64,000 bases of DNA from Chitinophagales bacterium (GTDB taxonomy: Bacteria; Bacteroidota; Bacteroidia; Chitinophagales; LD1), in the NCBI GenBank assembly GCA_016786765.1, contig JAEUUZ010000017.1:40077-104076 (forward strand). Direction: 5' to 3'. Shown piece after piece: positions 41,290 through 50,098 of this stretch (positions are counted from its first letter, which is position 1; every line of letters starts with the position of its first letter). Both the position numbers and the translations under genes were made by a program. Below the pieces are notes generated by a model, which saw only the letters and a list, made by a program, of their open reading frames with translations, did not search any database and was not told the origin of the DNA.

Positions 41290-43827
41290 TTATTCTCGTT
41301 TTTTCAGCTTATCAATCAAATCGTCTGCCAAAGTCTTTAAGGTTGGATAAAAAGGCGCATCGCTTCGTTTTTTAATATAATCGCGAACACGTTCGATCGA
41401 TTTTTGTGCAGAAGAATTGTATTTTTTCGATACATCCTCAGCCCCTTTTTCGTAAAGATATTGAATTCCTTGTGTTACAATAGCGGAGTCGCCATGTGTC
41501 AAATAATTCGCGTAATGGTAGTACAAATTCGTTTTTGTATAACCGGCTTCTTCATTGAGTTTGGTTTGGAAAAGCTGGTTGAGGCTATTGTCGTAACGCT
41601 CGGAAAGCACAGTGTAACAAACCCCTTTTAATTCAATATCGGGTTCATTTAAAAGTGTTAATGCTGCACTTTGAGCAAGGGTAGTGTCGAGTTTATTGAT
41701 AGCCGATAATGCAGCACTTACACATTTGTAGGATGAATCAGATAGTGTACGCGTAAACATCGGCATATACTTGTCGGACTTCAGCTTTGCTAAATACGAT
41801 AAAGCATCTTGCCGTACTCTGTTGGAAGAGTCGCTGCTGGCCATACGTTCAATAGCATTCAAGAAAAGAAATTTAGACGTTGAATCGTGCCCGATGTAAT
41901 TCAGCGCGTCTTTTCGCAATCCAAAAAATGGATCTTGCAATGCTTGGTGAAATAATGCGGCTGCTTTTTCATTTACACGCACACTATCCTTCAAGGCTTC
42001 AATGGCTTCGCGTTTTGCATTGTAATGGCGATTATGCTGATATTGATATACATATTCATCAACAGTTTTGTTTTCTTTTTTTTCGCACAATAGTACACGC
42101 TCAGGGTCAACATCAATTAAATCGGGACTTCCAAGCGATTTGAACGAAAAATGTTGTTTTTTGTTTTTCAGTAACACCGGGTAACTCATCACAATTCCAC
42201 CGTAGTGCACATTAATTTTGAATGGTAACTGATAGGTTAAACCCTTGTCGTTACTTTGTTTCTGCGTTATGTCAATGTATATGCTATCGGCATCATGCGC
42301 ATAATTTATTTTTAAAACAGGATGTCCGCTGTTCAGCATCCATTGATTAAAAAAGCGATTCATATCGCGACCGGTAACTTCTTCGAAAGCGAGTCTTAGG
42401 TTGTGGACCTCAACACTTTTGTACGAATGGGTTTTTAAATATAATTCCAGCGATTTGAAGAAGGCTTCATCGCCCACATCTTTGCGCAGCATATGAAGAA
42501 TTGCACCGCCTTTATTGTAACTGTGTGCATCAAACATGTCTTCTCTATCATCATAATAGAAACGAATCAAATCGGCTGTTTTTTTGTTTTTGGCTTCGCT
42601 AAAATAGCCATTTACGGATCGGTGTTGACGCCAATCGGCAAATTCCTTTCCATGGTCAAATTCGTTCCAAAGGTATTCGCCATAAGTAGCAAACGATTCG
42701 TTCAAGGGTATGTTACTCCACGATTCGCAAGTAACCAAATCGCCAAACCATTGGTGGCATAATTCGTGCGAGATAATGTCTTCGTTGTTTTCGTCTAATA
42801 ATTGTCGGCTTGTTTTCTGCAAGAACTCACCATGTAATGTGGCACTGGTGTTTTCCATAGCCCCTGAAACATAGTCGCGCACCACCACTTGTGCATATTT
42901 CGGCCAAGGGTAGGAAACGCCTAAACGGTTGCTGAAAAATTCCAGCATAGCCGGGGTTTTACCGAAAATGGCTCTGGCATATTGTTTAAAATTAGGCTCA
43001 ACGTAATAACTAACTTCTTTCCCCATCCAATAATCTCGAACTACTTCAAAATTTCCAATGGTCATCATAGCCAAGTAGGGAGCGTGTGGTTGATTTATGG
43101 TCCAAACATCTGTGCGTGTGCCATCTGCATTTTGTGTAGATCGGGTAAGCAAGCCGTTGGATAATGTTTTCAAATTAGACGCTACTTTTATTTCAATTTC
43201 CTGCGTCATTTTTTGGTTAGGCTTATCGATGCACGGAAACCAATTTGAATTAGATTCTGTTTCGCCTTGTGTCCAAATTTGTTGCGGTTTATTTTGTTCT
43301 TTTCCTAAAGGGTTAATGAAGTACAAGCCTTTGTCTTCCTGGATAGCAGCTGATCCGCCAATTTTTTTCTCGTTGGGTTTGGCGGTGTATTCAATGTAGA
43401 GTTTGAAGTTTTGTCCTCCCGGTATTTCTTTACCCAATGCTATGTTCAATTGCAGCGAATCGTAGGTGTATGTCAAATCTTTTAAGCCGTTTTCAAGTAA
43501 GGCTACACGCTTTATGTCCATGTTTTTAGCGTCTAACACCACTGATGAAGCAGTATAAAAATGAGGCTTTAAGGTTAATTCAGCAGCACCGTTCATGCGT
43601 TGGGTTGTCCAATCGAAGTCTACTTTCAAGTGGGTATGAACCATGTCGATAGACTTGGTTACACTTGCTTGATACAAATCGTCTTTGGAGCGCACAATAG
43701 TAATTGAATCGAGTAATACAGAAGGAGTAATGGTTACTGTATCGGCAGATGATGTAGGTTTGGAGGTTTTACAACCGGCCAAAAAAAGAATGCTTAAGAC
43801 TAAGCCCGTTAGTTGCTTCATGCTCAT
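41290..43827 (-). CDS. M1-family aminopeptidase with HEAT-like C-terminus, lipoprotein
   Basis: The protein has 845 residues from the ATG at 43827 (another ATG at 43821 is equally plausible; the frame also opens at a TTG at 43842). A lipobox (LAG-Cys) ends the signal sequence, so it is anchored in the envelope. The M1 fold shows the GAMEN motif (SGAMENTSA) and H354-E-L-C-H358 with E377, the zinc ligands and catalytic Glu. The C-terminal about 250 residues form an alpha-helical repeat region (RQDALSYLAKLKSDKYMPMF). It should trim N-terminal residues of peptides in the periplasm. tRNA-Ala follows on the same strand upstream. Confidence 0.88.
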   Translation of the reverse strand: MSMKQLTGLVLSILFLAGCKTSKPTSSADTVTITPSVLLDSITIVRSKDDLYQASVTKSIDMVHTHLKVDFDWTTQRMNGAAELTLKPHFYTASSVVLDAKNMDIKRVALLENGLKDLTYTYDSLQLNIALGKEIPGGQNFKLYIEYTAKPNEKKIGGSAAIQEDKGLYFINPLGKEQNKPQQIWTQGETESNSNWFPCIDKPNQKMTQEIEIKVASNLKTLSNGLLTRSTQNADGTRTDVWTINQPHAPYLAMMTIGNFEVVRDYWMGKEVSYYVEPNFKQYARAIFGKTPAMLEFFSNRLGVSYPWPKYAQVVVRDYVSGAMENTSATLHGEFLQKTSRQLLDENNEDIISHELCHQWFGDLVTCESWSNIPLNESFATYGEYLWNEFDHGKEFADWRQHRSVNGYFSEAKNKKTADLIRFYYDDREDMFDAHSYNKGGAILHMLRKDVGDEAFFKSLELYLKTHSYKSVEVHNLRLAFEEVTGRDMNRFFNQWMLNSGHPVLKINYAHDADSIYIDITQKQSNDKGLTYQLPFKINVHYGGIVMSYPVLLKNKKQHFSFKSLGSPDLIDVDPERVLLCEKKENKTVDEYVYQYQHNRHYNAKREAIEALKDSVRVNEKAAALFHQALQDPFFGLRKDALNYIGHDSTSKFLFLNAIERMASSDSSNRVRQDALSYLAKLKSDKYMPMFTRTLSDSSYKCVSAALSAINKLDTTLAQSAALTLLNEPDIELKGVCYTVLSERYDNSLNQLFQTKLNEEAGYTKTNLYYHYANYLTHGDSAIVTQGIQYLYEKGAEDVSKKYNSSAQKSIERVRDYIKKRSDAPFYPTLKTLADDLIDKLKKRE

Positions 43828-43869
43828 TGCGTTGAAACGCAAAGGTAGAAAATATATAGTAAGGGAAAG

Positions 43870-43943
43870 TGGAGAATACCGGATTCGAACCGGTCGCCTC
43901 CACGCTGCCAGCGTGGCGCTCTAGCCAAATGAGCTAATTCCCC
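43870..43943 (-). tRNA. tRNA-Ala, anticodon GGC
   Basis: On the minus strand the 74 bases fold as a full cloverleaf: acceptor GGGGAAT with ATTCTCC, D-arm AGCTC...GAGCG, anticodon stem CCACG/CGTGG with loop CTGGCAG (anticodon GGC) and a T-arm with GGTTCGAATCC. The third acceptor pair is G3:U70, the alanine identity element. CCA is not encoded. Its 5' end (43943-43934) overlaps the last 10 bases of lpxB, so lpxB and the tRNA are probably on one transcript. Confidence 0.95.
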
Positions 43944-45046
43944 TTTTTTGTCAAATAATCTACCAAATCTTTGGCTACACGCGAAGAAGCGCCACGTTCA
44001 CCCAGTTTGGTTCTTAATTCGGCATAATTGTCAAGTAACGTTTGTTTGTGAGGCGAATTTATAATTCTTTCCAATTCCGCAGCTAATTTATTTTCGGTGA
44101 CTTCGTCTTGAATAAACTCTTTCACCACTTCCCGATCCATAATCAGGTTCACTATACCAATAAATCGAATGCCTTTCACTAGCCGTTTGGCAATTTGATA
44201 AGAGATCCAACTGCCTTTGTAGCAAATCATCTCAGGCACATTCAATAATGCAGTTTCCAAGGTGGCAGTGCCGGAGGTTACTATGGCCGCGGTAGCATTT
44301 TCAAGCACCGAATAGGTTTTGTCGTACACCACTTCAACGTTAGCCGGTTGATCAAATGCATTGTAAAATTCACTACCATTTCCGCTCAATGCCGCTACTT
44401 GAAATGTATAGTTTGGAAAGCGTTTGGCTACTTTCATATATTCCGGTAACAGATACGAAATCTCTTGTTTTCGGCTACCGGGCAATAAGGCAATGGTGGG
44501 TTGAACAGCTTGTGGTGCTTCATGTTTAGCGTAGTCTTTCGGATGAATTTCATCCAATAAAGGATGCCCGAAATAATGCGCTTCTACATCATAATTTTTG
44601 TAAAAATCAACTTCAAACGGGAAGATTACATATAGCCGATCTACAAATGCTTTTACCTTAAACACTCTGTTTTTTTTCCATGCCCAAAGCTGTGGCGAGA
44701 TATAATAAATCAACTTCAGTTGATGCTGTTTCAGAAAATCAAACAAGCGAAAATTAAAACCCGGATAATCGATAAGAATTACTGCATCGGGCTTGTATTG
44801 CAGGATGTCGCTTTTACAAAACGAAATGTTTCCTAAAATGGTTGGCAAGTGTTTAACTACTTCCAAAAAGCCCATGAAAGCGAGGTTTTTAATGTGTTTC
44901 ACCGGAGCCTTGCCACTTACAGTTTGCATTTTATCGCCACCCCAAAAGCGAAATTCAGCAGCAGGATCGTGTTGCAAGATACCTTTCATCAAATTGGCAC
45001 CATGCATATCGCCCGAAGCTTCTCCCGCAATGAGGTAATAGCGCAT
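43934..45046 (-). CDS. lpxB: Lipid-A-disaccharide synthase
   Basis: The protein has 370 residues, normal length. It joins UDP-2,3-diacylglucosamine and lipid X to form the lipid A disaccharide. The GEASGDMHGANLM N-terminus, DYPGFNFRL, SPQLWAWKKNRV, PFEVDFY and LLPGSRKQEI segments are all LpxB signatures. Its last 10 bases lie inside tRNA-Ala and its stop codon TAG is part of the tRNA (43936-43934). Its start overlaps the upstream small membrane protein by one base. surE, often near lpxB in this phylum, is absent. Confidence 0.95.
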   Translation of the reverse strand: MRYYLIAGEASGDMHGANLMKGILQHDPAAEFRFWGGDKMQTVSGKAPVKHIKNLAFMGFLEVVKHLPTILGNISFCKSDILQYKPDAVILIDYPGFNFRLFDFLKQHQLKLIYYISPQLWAWKKNRVFKVKAFVDRLYVIFPFEVDFYKNYDVEAHYFGHPLLDEIHPKDYAKHEAPQAVQPTIALLPGSRKQEISYLLPEYMKVAKRFPNYTFQVAALSGNGSEFYNAFDQPANVEVVYDKTYSVLENATAAIVTSGTATLETALLNVPEMICYKGSWISYQIAKRLVKGIRFIGIVNLIMDREVVKEFIQDEVTENKLAAELERIINSPHKQTLLDNYAELRTKLGERGASSRVAKDLVDYLTKKGN

Positions 45047-45366
45047 TAGAAAAACTTAGTATAGATAATAGGAATAGCCCAAATGAATGTGGCAAAAATC
45101 ACACCTCGTGCTGAGTTGTAAAAGTCTTTTCGCAGGAATAAAAAGAAAATAACCAAGTTCATAATACAGCCGAAACTCAACATAGGCGATAAAAAGACTT
45201 TGTTGTGAAGCATTTGCCAATACACTTCAGGCGTAACTTCATTGATCTTCATTAAGTAAAACGCAAAAATGCCTACTATCGGGCCCACCAAACCTGCCGC
45301 AAACCCAATGCTCATCTTGTTCCACTTATAAATGGTGGGGTATGGGTTAAAACTTGTATCCAGCAT
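45046..45366 (-). CDS. Small membrane protein, function unknown
   Basis: The protein has 106 residues with three membrane segments (about 20-38, 57-76 and 87-104). The N-terminus before the first helix is a soluble tail of about 18 residues with no signal peptide. No family motif is recognised. Its stop overlaps the lpxB start by one base, so it is co-translated with lpxB and may serve the lipid A step, which is an inference from position only. Confidence 0.7.
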   Translation of the reverse strand: MLDTSFNPYPTIYKWNKMSIGFAAGLVGPIVGIFAFYLMKINEVTPEVYWQMLHNKVFLSPMLSFGCIMNLVIFFLFLRKDFYNSARGVIFATFIWAIPIIYTKFF

Positions 45367-45440
45367 AAAACAATTTTTTCTTCAATGTTAATGATACTAT
45401 GTTAAAACGCATTTTCAAACTTTTAAGTATAACAATACCA

Positions 45441-45881
45441 TTAAAGCATATTCGTCAACTCGGGCATTTCGCCAATCACTTGCAATGTTTCTGTTTCGAA
45501 AACAAAGTTTGATTTTCCGTTGCTCAACCAGATAAAAGTAGCCCCAAGTTTCGTGTTATAATTTCCGCCTTGCAAAAAGGTATCGATGTTGATCGTAACA
45601 CTTGGCGATTTGCATTCGATTAAAATAAATGGGAGCCCTTGCCGGTTGAAAACCACTACATCAAAGCGTTTCCGAATATCGTTCACAGTAAGTGCGCGTT
45701 CAATGGCAATTAAAGACGGACTAATTTTTTGCGTGTACATTAAGTAGTGCAAAATAGTTTGACGGACCAATTCTTCCGGTGTAAACGGCACATCCTTTTT
45801 TCGCACAACATCAAATACAAAGCGTTTGCCTGCTTTGGTAAAGATATTTAAATCGTATGGTTGGAAATGAATGTTCGTCAC
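45441..45881 (-). CDS. HsdR N-terminal-domain protein (lone, 146 residues)
   Basis: The frame extends to 45995, but the upstream part overlaps the divergent nucleosidase promoter and start. I place the start at GTG 45881, giving MTNIHFQPYDLNIF. The protein resembles the N-terminal nuclease-like domain of type I restriction subunit HsdR: FTPEELVRQTILHYL at about 33-47, then D74, E89 and K91 (RFDVVVF...LIECKSP) as a PD-(D/E)xK core. There is no helicase domain and no hsdM or hsdS. Such stand-alone proteins are common in Bacteroidota and may act in DNA repair or processing. It is divergent from amn. Confidence 0.78.
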   Translation of the reverse strand: MTNIHFQPYDLNIFTKAGKRFVFDVVRKKDVPFTPEELVRQTILHYLMYTQKISPSLIAIERALTVNDIRKRFDVVVFNRQGLPFILIECKSPSVTINIDTFLQGGNYNTKLGATFIWLSNGKSNFVFETETLQVIGEMPELTNML

Positions 45882-45985
45882 TGTATTATTGGTAAATAAA
45901 ATTACTTTTATTTTGAAAATGGTGCACTTAAAACAAAAGTAAACATAACATAAGCATCGTTTTCCGTAACTAAAATTGACAACAG

Positions 45986-46756
45986 ATGAAGACAAAAGAA
46001 GAAATAGTAAACAACTGGCTTCCGCGATACACAGGAACTAAATTGGAGGATTTTGGCAAGTATATTTTGCTCACGAATTTTGAGAACTACGTTAAAATTT
46101 TTGCAGAGCAACACAATGTGCCGATTTGTGGAGCCGATCGTCCGATGCGCAACGCCACTGCCGATGGAATTACCATTATATGTTTTGGAATGGGCAGCCC
46201 GAATGCCGCTACCATTATGGATTTATTATCCGCCATTCAGCCTAAAGCAGCCTTGTTTTTAGGGAAATGTGGCGGTTTGAAGAAGAAGAACCAAATTGGG
46301 GATTTAATTTTACCTATTGCCGCTATTCGAGGCGAAGGAACATCAAACGATTATTTTCCGCCTGAGGTGCCGGCATTGCCTTCGTTCGCCTTGCAAAAAG
46401 CGATTTCAACGACTATTCGCGAGGCCAATCAAGATTATTGGACGGGAACAGTGTACACTACCAACCGCAGGGTTTGGGAGTGGGACGAGCAATTCAAGGA
46501 TTATTTGCGAAAAGTGCGTGCGATGGCTATTGATATGGAAACTGCAACGGTATTTCTTACCGCTTTTGCTAACGAGATTCCGGTAGGGGCGTTGCTATTG
46601 GTTTCCGACCAGCCTATGATTCCCGAAGGAGTGAAGAGCGAAGCCAGCGATGTAAAGGTTACTACCAACTACGTGAACTTACATTTGCAAATCGGTATCG
46701 ACAGTTTGAAACAATTGATTAATCAGAGCGTAACTGTTAAGCACTTGCGGTTTTAA
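45986..46756 (+). CDS. amn: AMP nucleosidase
   Basis: The protein has 256 residues. It hydrolyses AMP to adenine and ribose-5-phosphate. Characteristic segments are ICFGMGSPNAATIMDLL, FLGKCGGLKKKNQIGDLILP, and MAIDMETATVFLTAFANEIPVGALLLVSD. It is the compact Bacteroidota form, shorter than E. coli Amn, which has an extra N-terminal domain. It is divergent from the lone HsdR_N gene. In relatives holA often sits between these two genes; it does not here. Confidence 0.9.
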   Translation: MKTKEEIVNNWLPRYTGTKLEDFGKYILLTNFENYVKIFAEQHNVPICGADRPMRNATADGITIICFGMGSPNAATIMDLLSAIQPKAALFLGKCGGLKKKNQIGDLILPIAAIRGEGTSNDYFPPEVPALPSFALQKAISTTIREANQDYWTGTVYTTNRRVWEWDEQFKDYLRKVRAMAIDMETATVFLTAFANEIPVGALLLVSDQPMIPEGVKSEASDVKVTTNYVNLHLQIGIDSLKQLINQSVTVKHLRF

Positions 46757-46783
46757 CACGGAATATCAGTTAATTTTCACTTT

Positions 46784-46817
46784 TTGTTCTTAATAAAGAC
46801 GACAATTTTTAAATTTG
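46784..46817 (+). promoter_or_regulatory. Promoter of gltA
   Basis: TTG (46784-46786), a 23-base spacer and TAAATTTG (46810-46817) match the Bacteroidota TTG-N17-23-TAnnTTTG promoter, 26 bases before the gltA ATG. Confidence 0.65.
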
Positions 46818-46843
46818 GCGAGCCTAAAAAACAACCATAAATT

Positions 46844-48130
46844 ATGTCAAACAAAGCGACTCTTCAGTACGGTGATAAAACCTACGAATTTCCTGTTATC
46901 ACGGGAACAGAAAACGAATCAGCCATTGAGATAGGAAAGCTAAGAGCCCAAACGGGTTTGATTACCTACGATGAGGGTTATAAAAACACAGGTGTAACAC
47001 AATCTGCTATCACTTTCTTGGATGGTGAATTAGGGATTTTACGTTACCGAGGTTATAATATCGAAGAGTTAGCCGGAAAGGCGTCTTTCGTGGAAGTAAT
47101 GTACTTGGTATTGTATGGCGAATTGCCAACTAAAGCACAGTTAGCAGCTTTCGAAAACGAGTTAACCATGCACACCTTAGTGCACGAGAATTTGGTGAAA
47201 GTATTCGAAGTATTCCCTTCGCGTTCTCACCCGATGGGGCAGTTGATGACGATGTTATCTACGCTTTCTTCGTTCTATCCTGAATCGTTGAATCCGAATA
47301 TCAAACCGGAGGAAACTAACCTTACCATTATTCGTTTGTTAGCGAAAATGCCTACTATCTGCGCTATGATTCAGAAAAAAGGCAAAGGGCATCCGATTTT
47401 ATATCCACAAAATAAATACGATTACGTTACGAATTTCTTGTACATGACGTTCGGAAATGTATCTGAAGAATATGTTGCTGATCCGGTTATTGTAGATGCC
47501 ATGAATAAATTGTTGATTCTACATGCCGATCACGAACAAAACTGTTCTGCTGCAACGGTACGTATCGTAGGTTCTTCACATGCTAACTTGTATGCTTCTA
47601 TTGCTGCTGGTGTGGCTGCATTGTGGGGACCACGTCACGGTGGAGCTAACCAAGAGGTATTGGAAATGCTGGAAGACATTCGCGATAACTACAATGGTGA
47701 TGTAGAGAAAGTGGTACAAGAAGTGAAAGACAGAAAACGTATGTTGATGGGCTTCGGACACCGTGTGTACAAGAACTTCGACCCACGTGCGAAAATCATT
47801 AAAGTAGCTTGTGATAACATTTTAGCGAAATTAGGGGTGAATGATCCGTTGTTAGACATCGCTAAGAAATTGGAGCAAGCAGCTTTGAACGATCCATTCT
47901 TCGTAGAAAGAAAATTGTATCCAAACGTAGACTTCTACTCCGGAATTATCTATAAAGCATTAGGCTTCCCAACACAAATGTTTACGGTGTTGTTCGCCTT
48001 GGGTCGCCTACCGGGATGGATTTCTCAATGGAAAGAAATGCGCGAAAGAAAAGAAGATATCGGTCGTCCACGTCAGGTATACACCGGACCAACAGAGCGT
48101 CCGTTTGTAAACATCGAAGACAGAAAGTAA
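46844..48130 (+). CDS. gltA: Citrate synthase
   Basis: The protein has 428 residues, the hexameric Gram-negative type. It condenses acetyl-CoA and oxaloacetate at the entry of the TCA cycle. The active-site His segment is HADHEQNCSAATVRIVGSSHA (from about residue 227), the second catalytic His is in MGFGHRVYKNFDPRAK and the Asp is in NVDFYSGIIYKALGFP. The N-terminal small beta domain (LQYGDKTYEFPVI) also fits. It has its own promoter and a terminator immediately downstream (48152-48180). Confidence 0.96.
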   Translation: MSNKATLQYGDKTYEFPVITGTENESAIEIGKLRAQTGLITYDEGYKNTGVTQSAITFLDGELGILRYRGYNIEELAGKASFVEVMYLVLYGELPTKAQLAAFENELTMHTLVHENLVKVFEVFPSRSHPMGQLMTMLSTLSSFYPESLNPNIKPEETNLTIIRLLAKMPTICAMIQKKGKGHPILYPQNKYDYVTNFLYMTFGNVSEEYVADPVIVDAMNKLLILHADHEQNCSAATVRIVGSSHANLYASIAAGVAALWGPRHGGANQEVLEMLEDIRDNYNGDVEKVVQEVKDRKRMLMGFGHRVYKNFDPRAKIIKVACDNILAKLGVNDPLLDIAKKLEQAALNDPFFVERKLYPNVDFYSGIIYKALGFPTQMFTVLFALGRLPGWISQWKEMRERKEDIGRPRQVYTGPTERPFVNIEDRK

Positions 48131-48151
48131 TCCACTTCTTTATAAACATAG

Positions 48152-48180
48152 AACAGCCTGCATGATGAATGTGGGCTGTT
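48152..48180 (+). terminator. Rho-independent terminator of gltA
   Basis: AACAGCC (48152-48158) pairs with GGCTGTT (48174-48180), with four more wobble/Watson-Crick pairs inside, followed by TTTATTTTATTT. It begins 22 bases after the gltA stop. Two ATG codons of the next frame (48162, 48165) lie within this hairpin. Confidence 0.75.
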
Positions 48181-48197
48181 TTTATTTTATTTGTACA

Positions 48198-49175
48198 GTG
48201 AAAAAAATCTTTCTATTGCTTTCTATTGCATTCTGTTTTACCGTTCATGGTCAATTCGCTCCACAAGCCGGAATGCCGGGTTCTACTGCGATTTATAAAG
48301 ACAGCAGTATTTTTAAATCGTGGGCGAACAGTGCAAGTGTAACGAAGGGTTTACAGCAGATCAATGATGCCTCTTATGGTTTGCCTACTGTAGGCGATCA
48401 ATTTGCTGCACTAGGCAAGGCAGGCGAGAATGGCGTGGTGAGTTTAGGCGATGGAGGTTCTGCTGTAGTATCGTTCTATGCGCCTATTTTCAATGGACCC
48501 GGTGCAGATTTTGCGGTTTTTGAAAATTCGTTTTTGGATTCGTTTTTGGAATTAGCCTTTGTAGAAGTAAGCACCGATGGCAACCGATATGTGCGCTTTC
48601 CGGCTGTTTCCAACACACAAGATACAATGCCTATTGGCGGTTTCGGGTTAGTCGCCCCAACCGCATTGAATAATTTGGCCGGCAAATACCGCGCGAATTT
48701 CGGCACCCCATTTGATTTGGAAGAGTTGAAAGACTCATCGGGCATAGATGTCAGCAACATTCAATTCGTTCGATTGATAGATGTGGTGGGTAGTATGAAC
48801 GATTCGTTTGCTACAAAAGATATAAACGGACATAAAATTAACGATCCCTGGCCTACGCCCTTTCCTTCATCAGGTTTTGATTTAGACGCAGTGGGTGTAA
48901 TTCATACACTCGCGAATGATGTGAAATCCTTGGATGTTTTATCGATGCAGGTTTTCCCTACCATTGCGCAACATTTTGTGAATATAGTTAGTCCACTAGC
49001 GGATGCCAATCGCATAGTGGTTACGAATACTTTGGGACAAGAAATGTTCTCCCAAAACATGAACAATTTCAGCACAACTATTGATGTATCGGGCTGGAAA
49101 ACAGGGATATACTGGGTTTCGATAACATCAGAAAATGCCCCATTAGCTTGCAGGCGTTTTTATAAAGCGGAGTAA
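48198..49175 (+). CDS. T9SS-exported surface protein, function unknown
   Basis: The start is probably GTG (48198), which gives a clean signal peptide (MKKIFLLLSIAFCFTVHGQ); the ATGs upstream lie in the gltA terminator hairpin. The protein is then 325 residues. The main domain (about 20-245) has the VSLGDGGSAVVSFYAPIFNG-type opening with FAVFENS, and later GFDLDAVGVIH, seen in secreted proteins of this phylum of unknown role. The last about 75 residues (VFPTIAQHFVNIV..., TGIYWVSI...) are a type A T9SS sorting domain. It converges on the porG-like gene, 3 bases away. Confidence 0.75.
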   Translation: MKKIFLLLSIAFCFTVHGQFAPQAGMPGSTAIYKDSSIFKSWANSASVTKGLQQINDASYGLPTVGDQFAALGKAGENGVVSLGDGGSAVVSFYAPIFNGPGADFAVFENSFLDSFLELAFVEVSTDGNRYVRFPAVSNTQDTMPIGGFGLVAPTALNNLAGKYRANFGTPFDLEELKDSSGIDVSNIQFVRLIDVVGSMNDSFATKDINGHKINDPWPTPFPSSGFDLDAVGVIHTLANDVKSLDVLSMQVFPTIAQHFVNIVSPLADANRIVVTNTLGQEMFSQNMNNFSTTIDVSGWKTGIYWVSITSENAPLACRRFYKAE

Positions 49176-49178
49176 GTT

Positions 49179-50015
49179 TTATCGATAGGTAGAAGAACCT
49201 GAAGGCGTTGGGCACTGCATCGACATGAACGTAAACGATAACGAAACGCCCACAAACACAAAATCATCTTTCTTTTTTGATTCTCCGCGTTGGTAACCTT
49301 CTTTGCCAATTTTTACGTCAGCCACTTCATCGCTTCTGTCGGAAAGCTTTGCCGCTATTCCTTTTGAGCCACCGGGTAAAGAAACTGTAGCAGGATAATT
49401 ACCGCTCACATCATCTAGATAATCGGTGAATGTTTTATGCACTGAGCCAAACACAGAGATGTTCCAATTTTTGTAGATGTGAAACTTAAAACCGCCTTCA
49501 ATCGGAATATGAAAGGAATATAACTTATATTTTTTTACGCCTGAATAACTCGGGTCGTTTTGTCCTTCGGTACCCAGTGGTTGTAAATAATACCACTTAC
49601 CTTCATATTGCGCTTTCGGATTAAAAAAGAAAATACCTACGCCTGTTGCCAAATAAGGCGAGAACCAAAATTTCTTTTTCGTTTTATCGAATTTGAAGAA
49701 ATTGAACTCAAATGTACCGGTGATATCTGCAATACCAGTCTTAAACGAAAGATTACGCTGTAAATTTCTCGGAATTTTTGTTCCCGCATCGCTAAACTCC
49801 ACCTCACCGTAACTTAAGGCTAATTTGCCTGCAAAACGCGTACTGAAATTATAGCGGTAAAATGCTCCTCCGGCAGGACGAACAAACTTCCAATTAAACT
49901 TTGGGTTTAAGTCGCCAAAATAATTGGCCACACCGCCCCAAACACCAATTTCGTGAAATTGAGCGAAGGCCGGAGCGGCAGCAAAAAATGCAAATATGAC
50001 AGCTAACTTTTTCAA
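49179..50015 (-). CDS. porG: PorG-like (DUF6089) outer-membrane protein
   Basis: The frame opens at a TTG at 50027. I prefer the TTG at 50015, which starts LKKLAVIFAFF-type signal sequence (278 residues). No ATG is available. A signal peptide (...AAAPAFAQ) leads to a predicted beta-barrel, beginning FHEIGVWGGVANYFGDLNPKF. DUF6089 proteins include PorG, part of the type IX secretion outer-membrane assembly. The gene usually sits next to uppS-bamA, but here it is at 49 kb, with the uppS cluster at 32 kb. Assignment as PorG rather than another DUF6089 protein is moderate. Confidence 0.7.
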   Translation of the reverse strand: MKKLAVIFAFFAAAPAFAQFHEIGVWGGVANYFGDLNPKFNWKFVRPAGGAFYRYNFSTRFAGKLALSYGEVEFSDAGTKIPRNLQRNLSFKTGIADITGTFEFNFFKFDKTKKKFWFSPYLATGVGIFFFNPKAQYEGKWYYLQPLGTEGQNDPSYSGVKKYKLYSFHIPIEGGFKFHIYKNWNISVFGSVHKTFTDYLDDVSGNYPATVSLPGGSKGIAAKLSDRSDEVADVKIGKEGYQRGESKKKDDFVFVGVSLSFTFMSMQCPTPSGSSTYR

Positions 50016-50098
50016 AATAAGGCGCAAAGATAATTATTCAACGAATGTAGACTGCATTTGTTGCTCATTTAGTGGTATACAAACGCAAAAGCTGTGCC

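Noticed and set aside
48162..48197. ATG start for the surface protein gene
   Set aside because: Both ATG codons lie inside the gltA terminator hairpin and would put a Cys/Phe-rich segment before the signal peptide.
50025..50032. TATCTTTG on the minus strand at the start of the porG-like gene
   Set aside because: It lacks a -33 partner and overlaps the TTG at 50027. It remains an argument for the later start at 50015 but is not firm enough to annotate.
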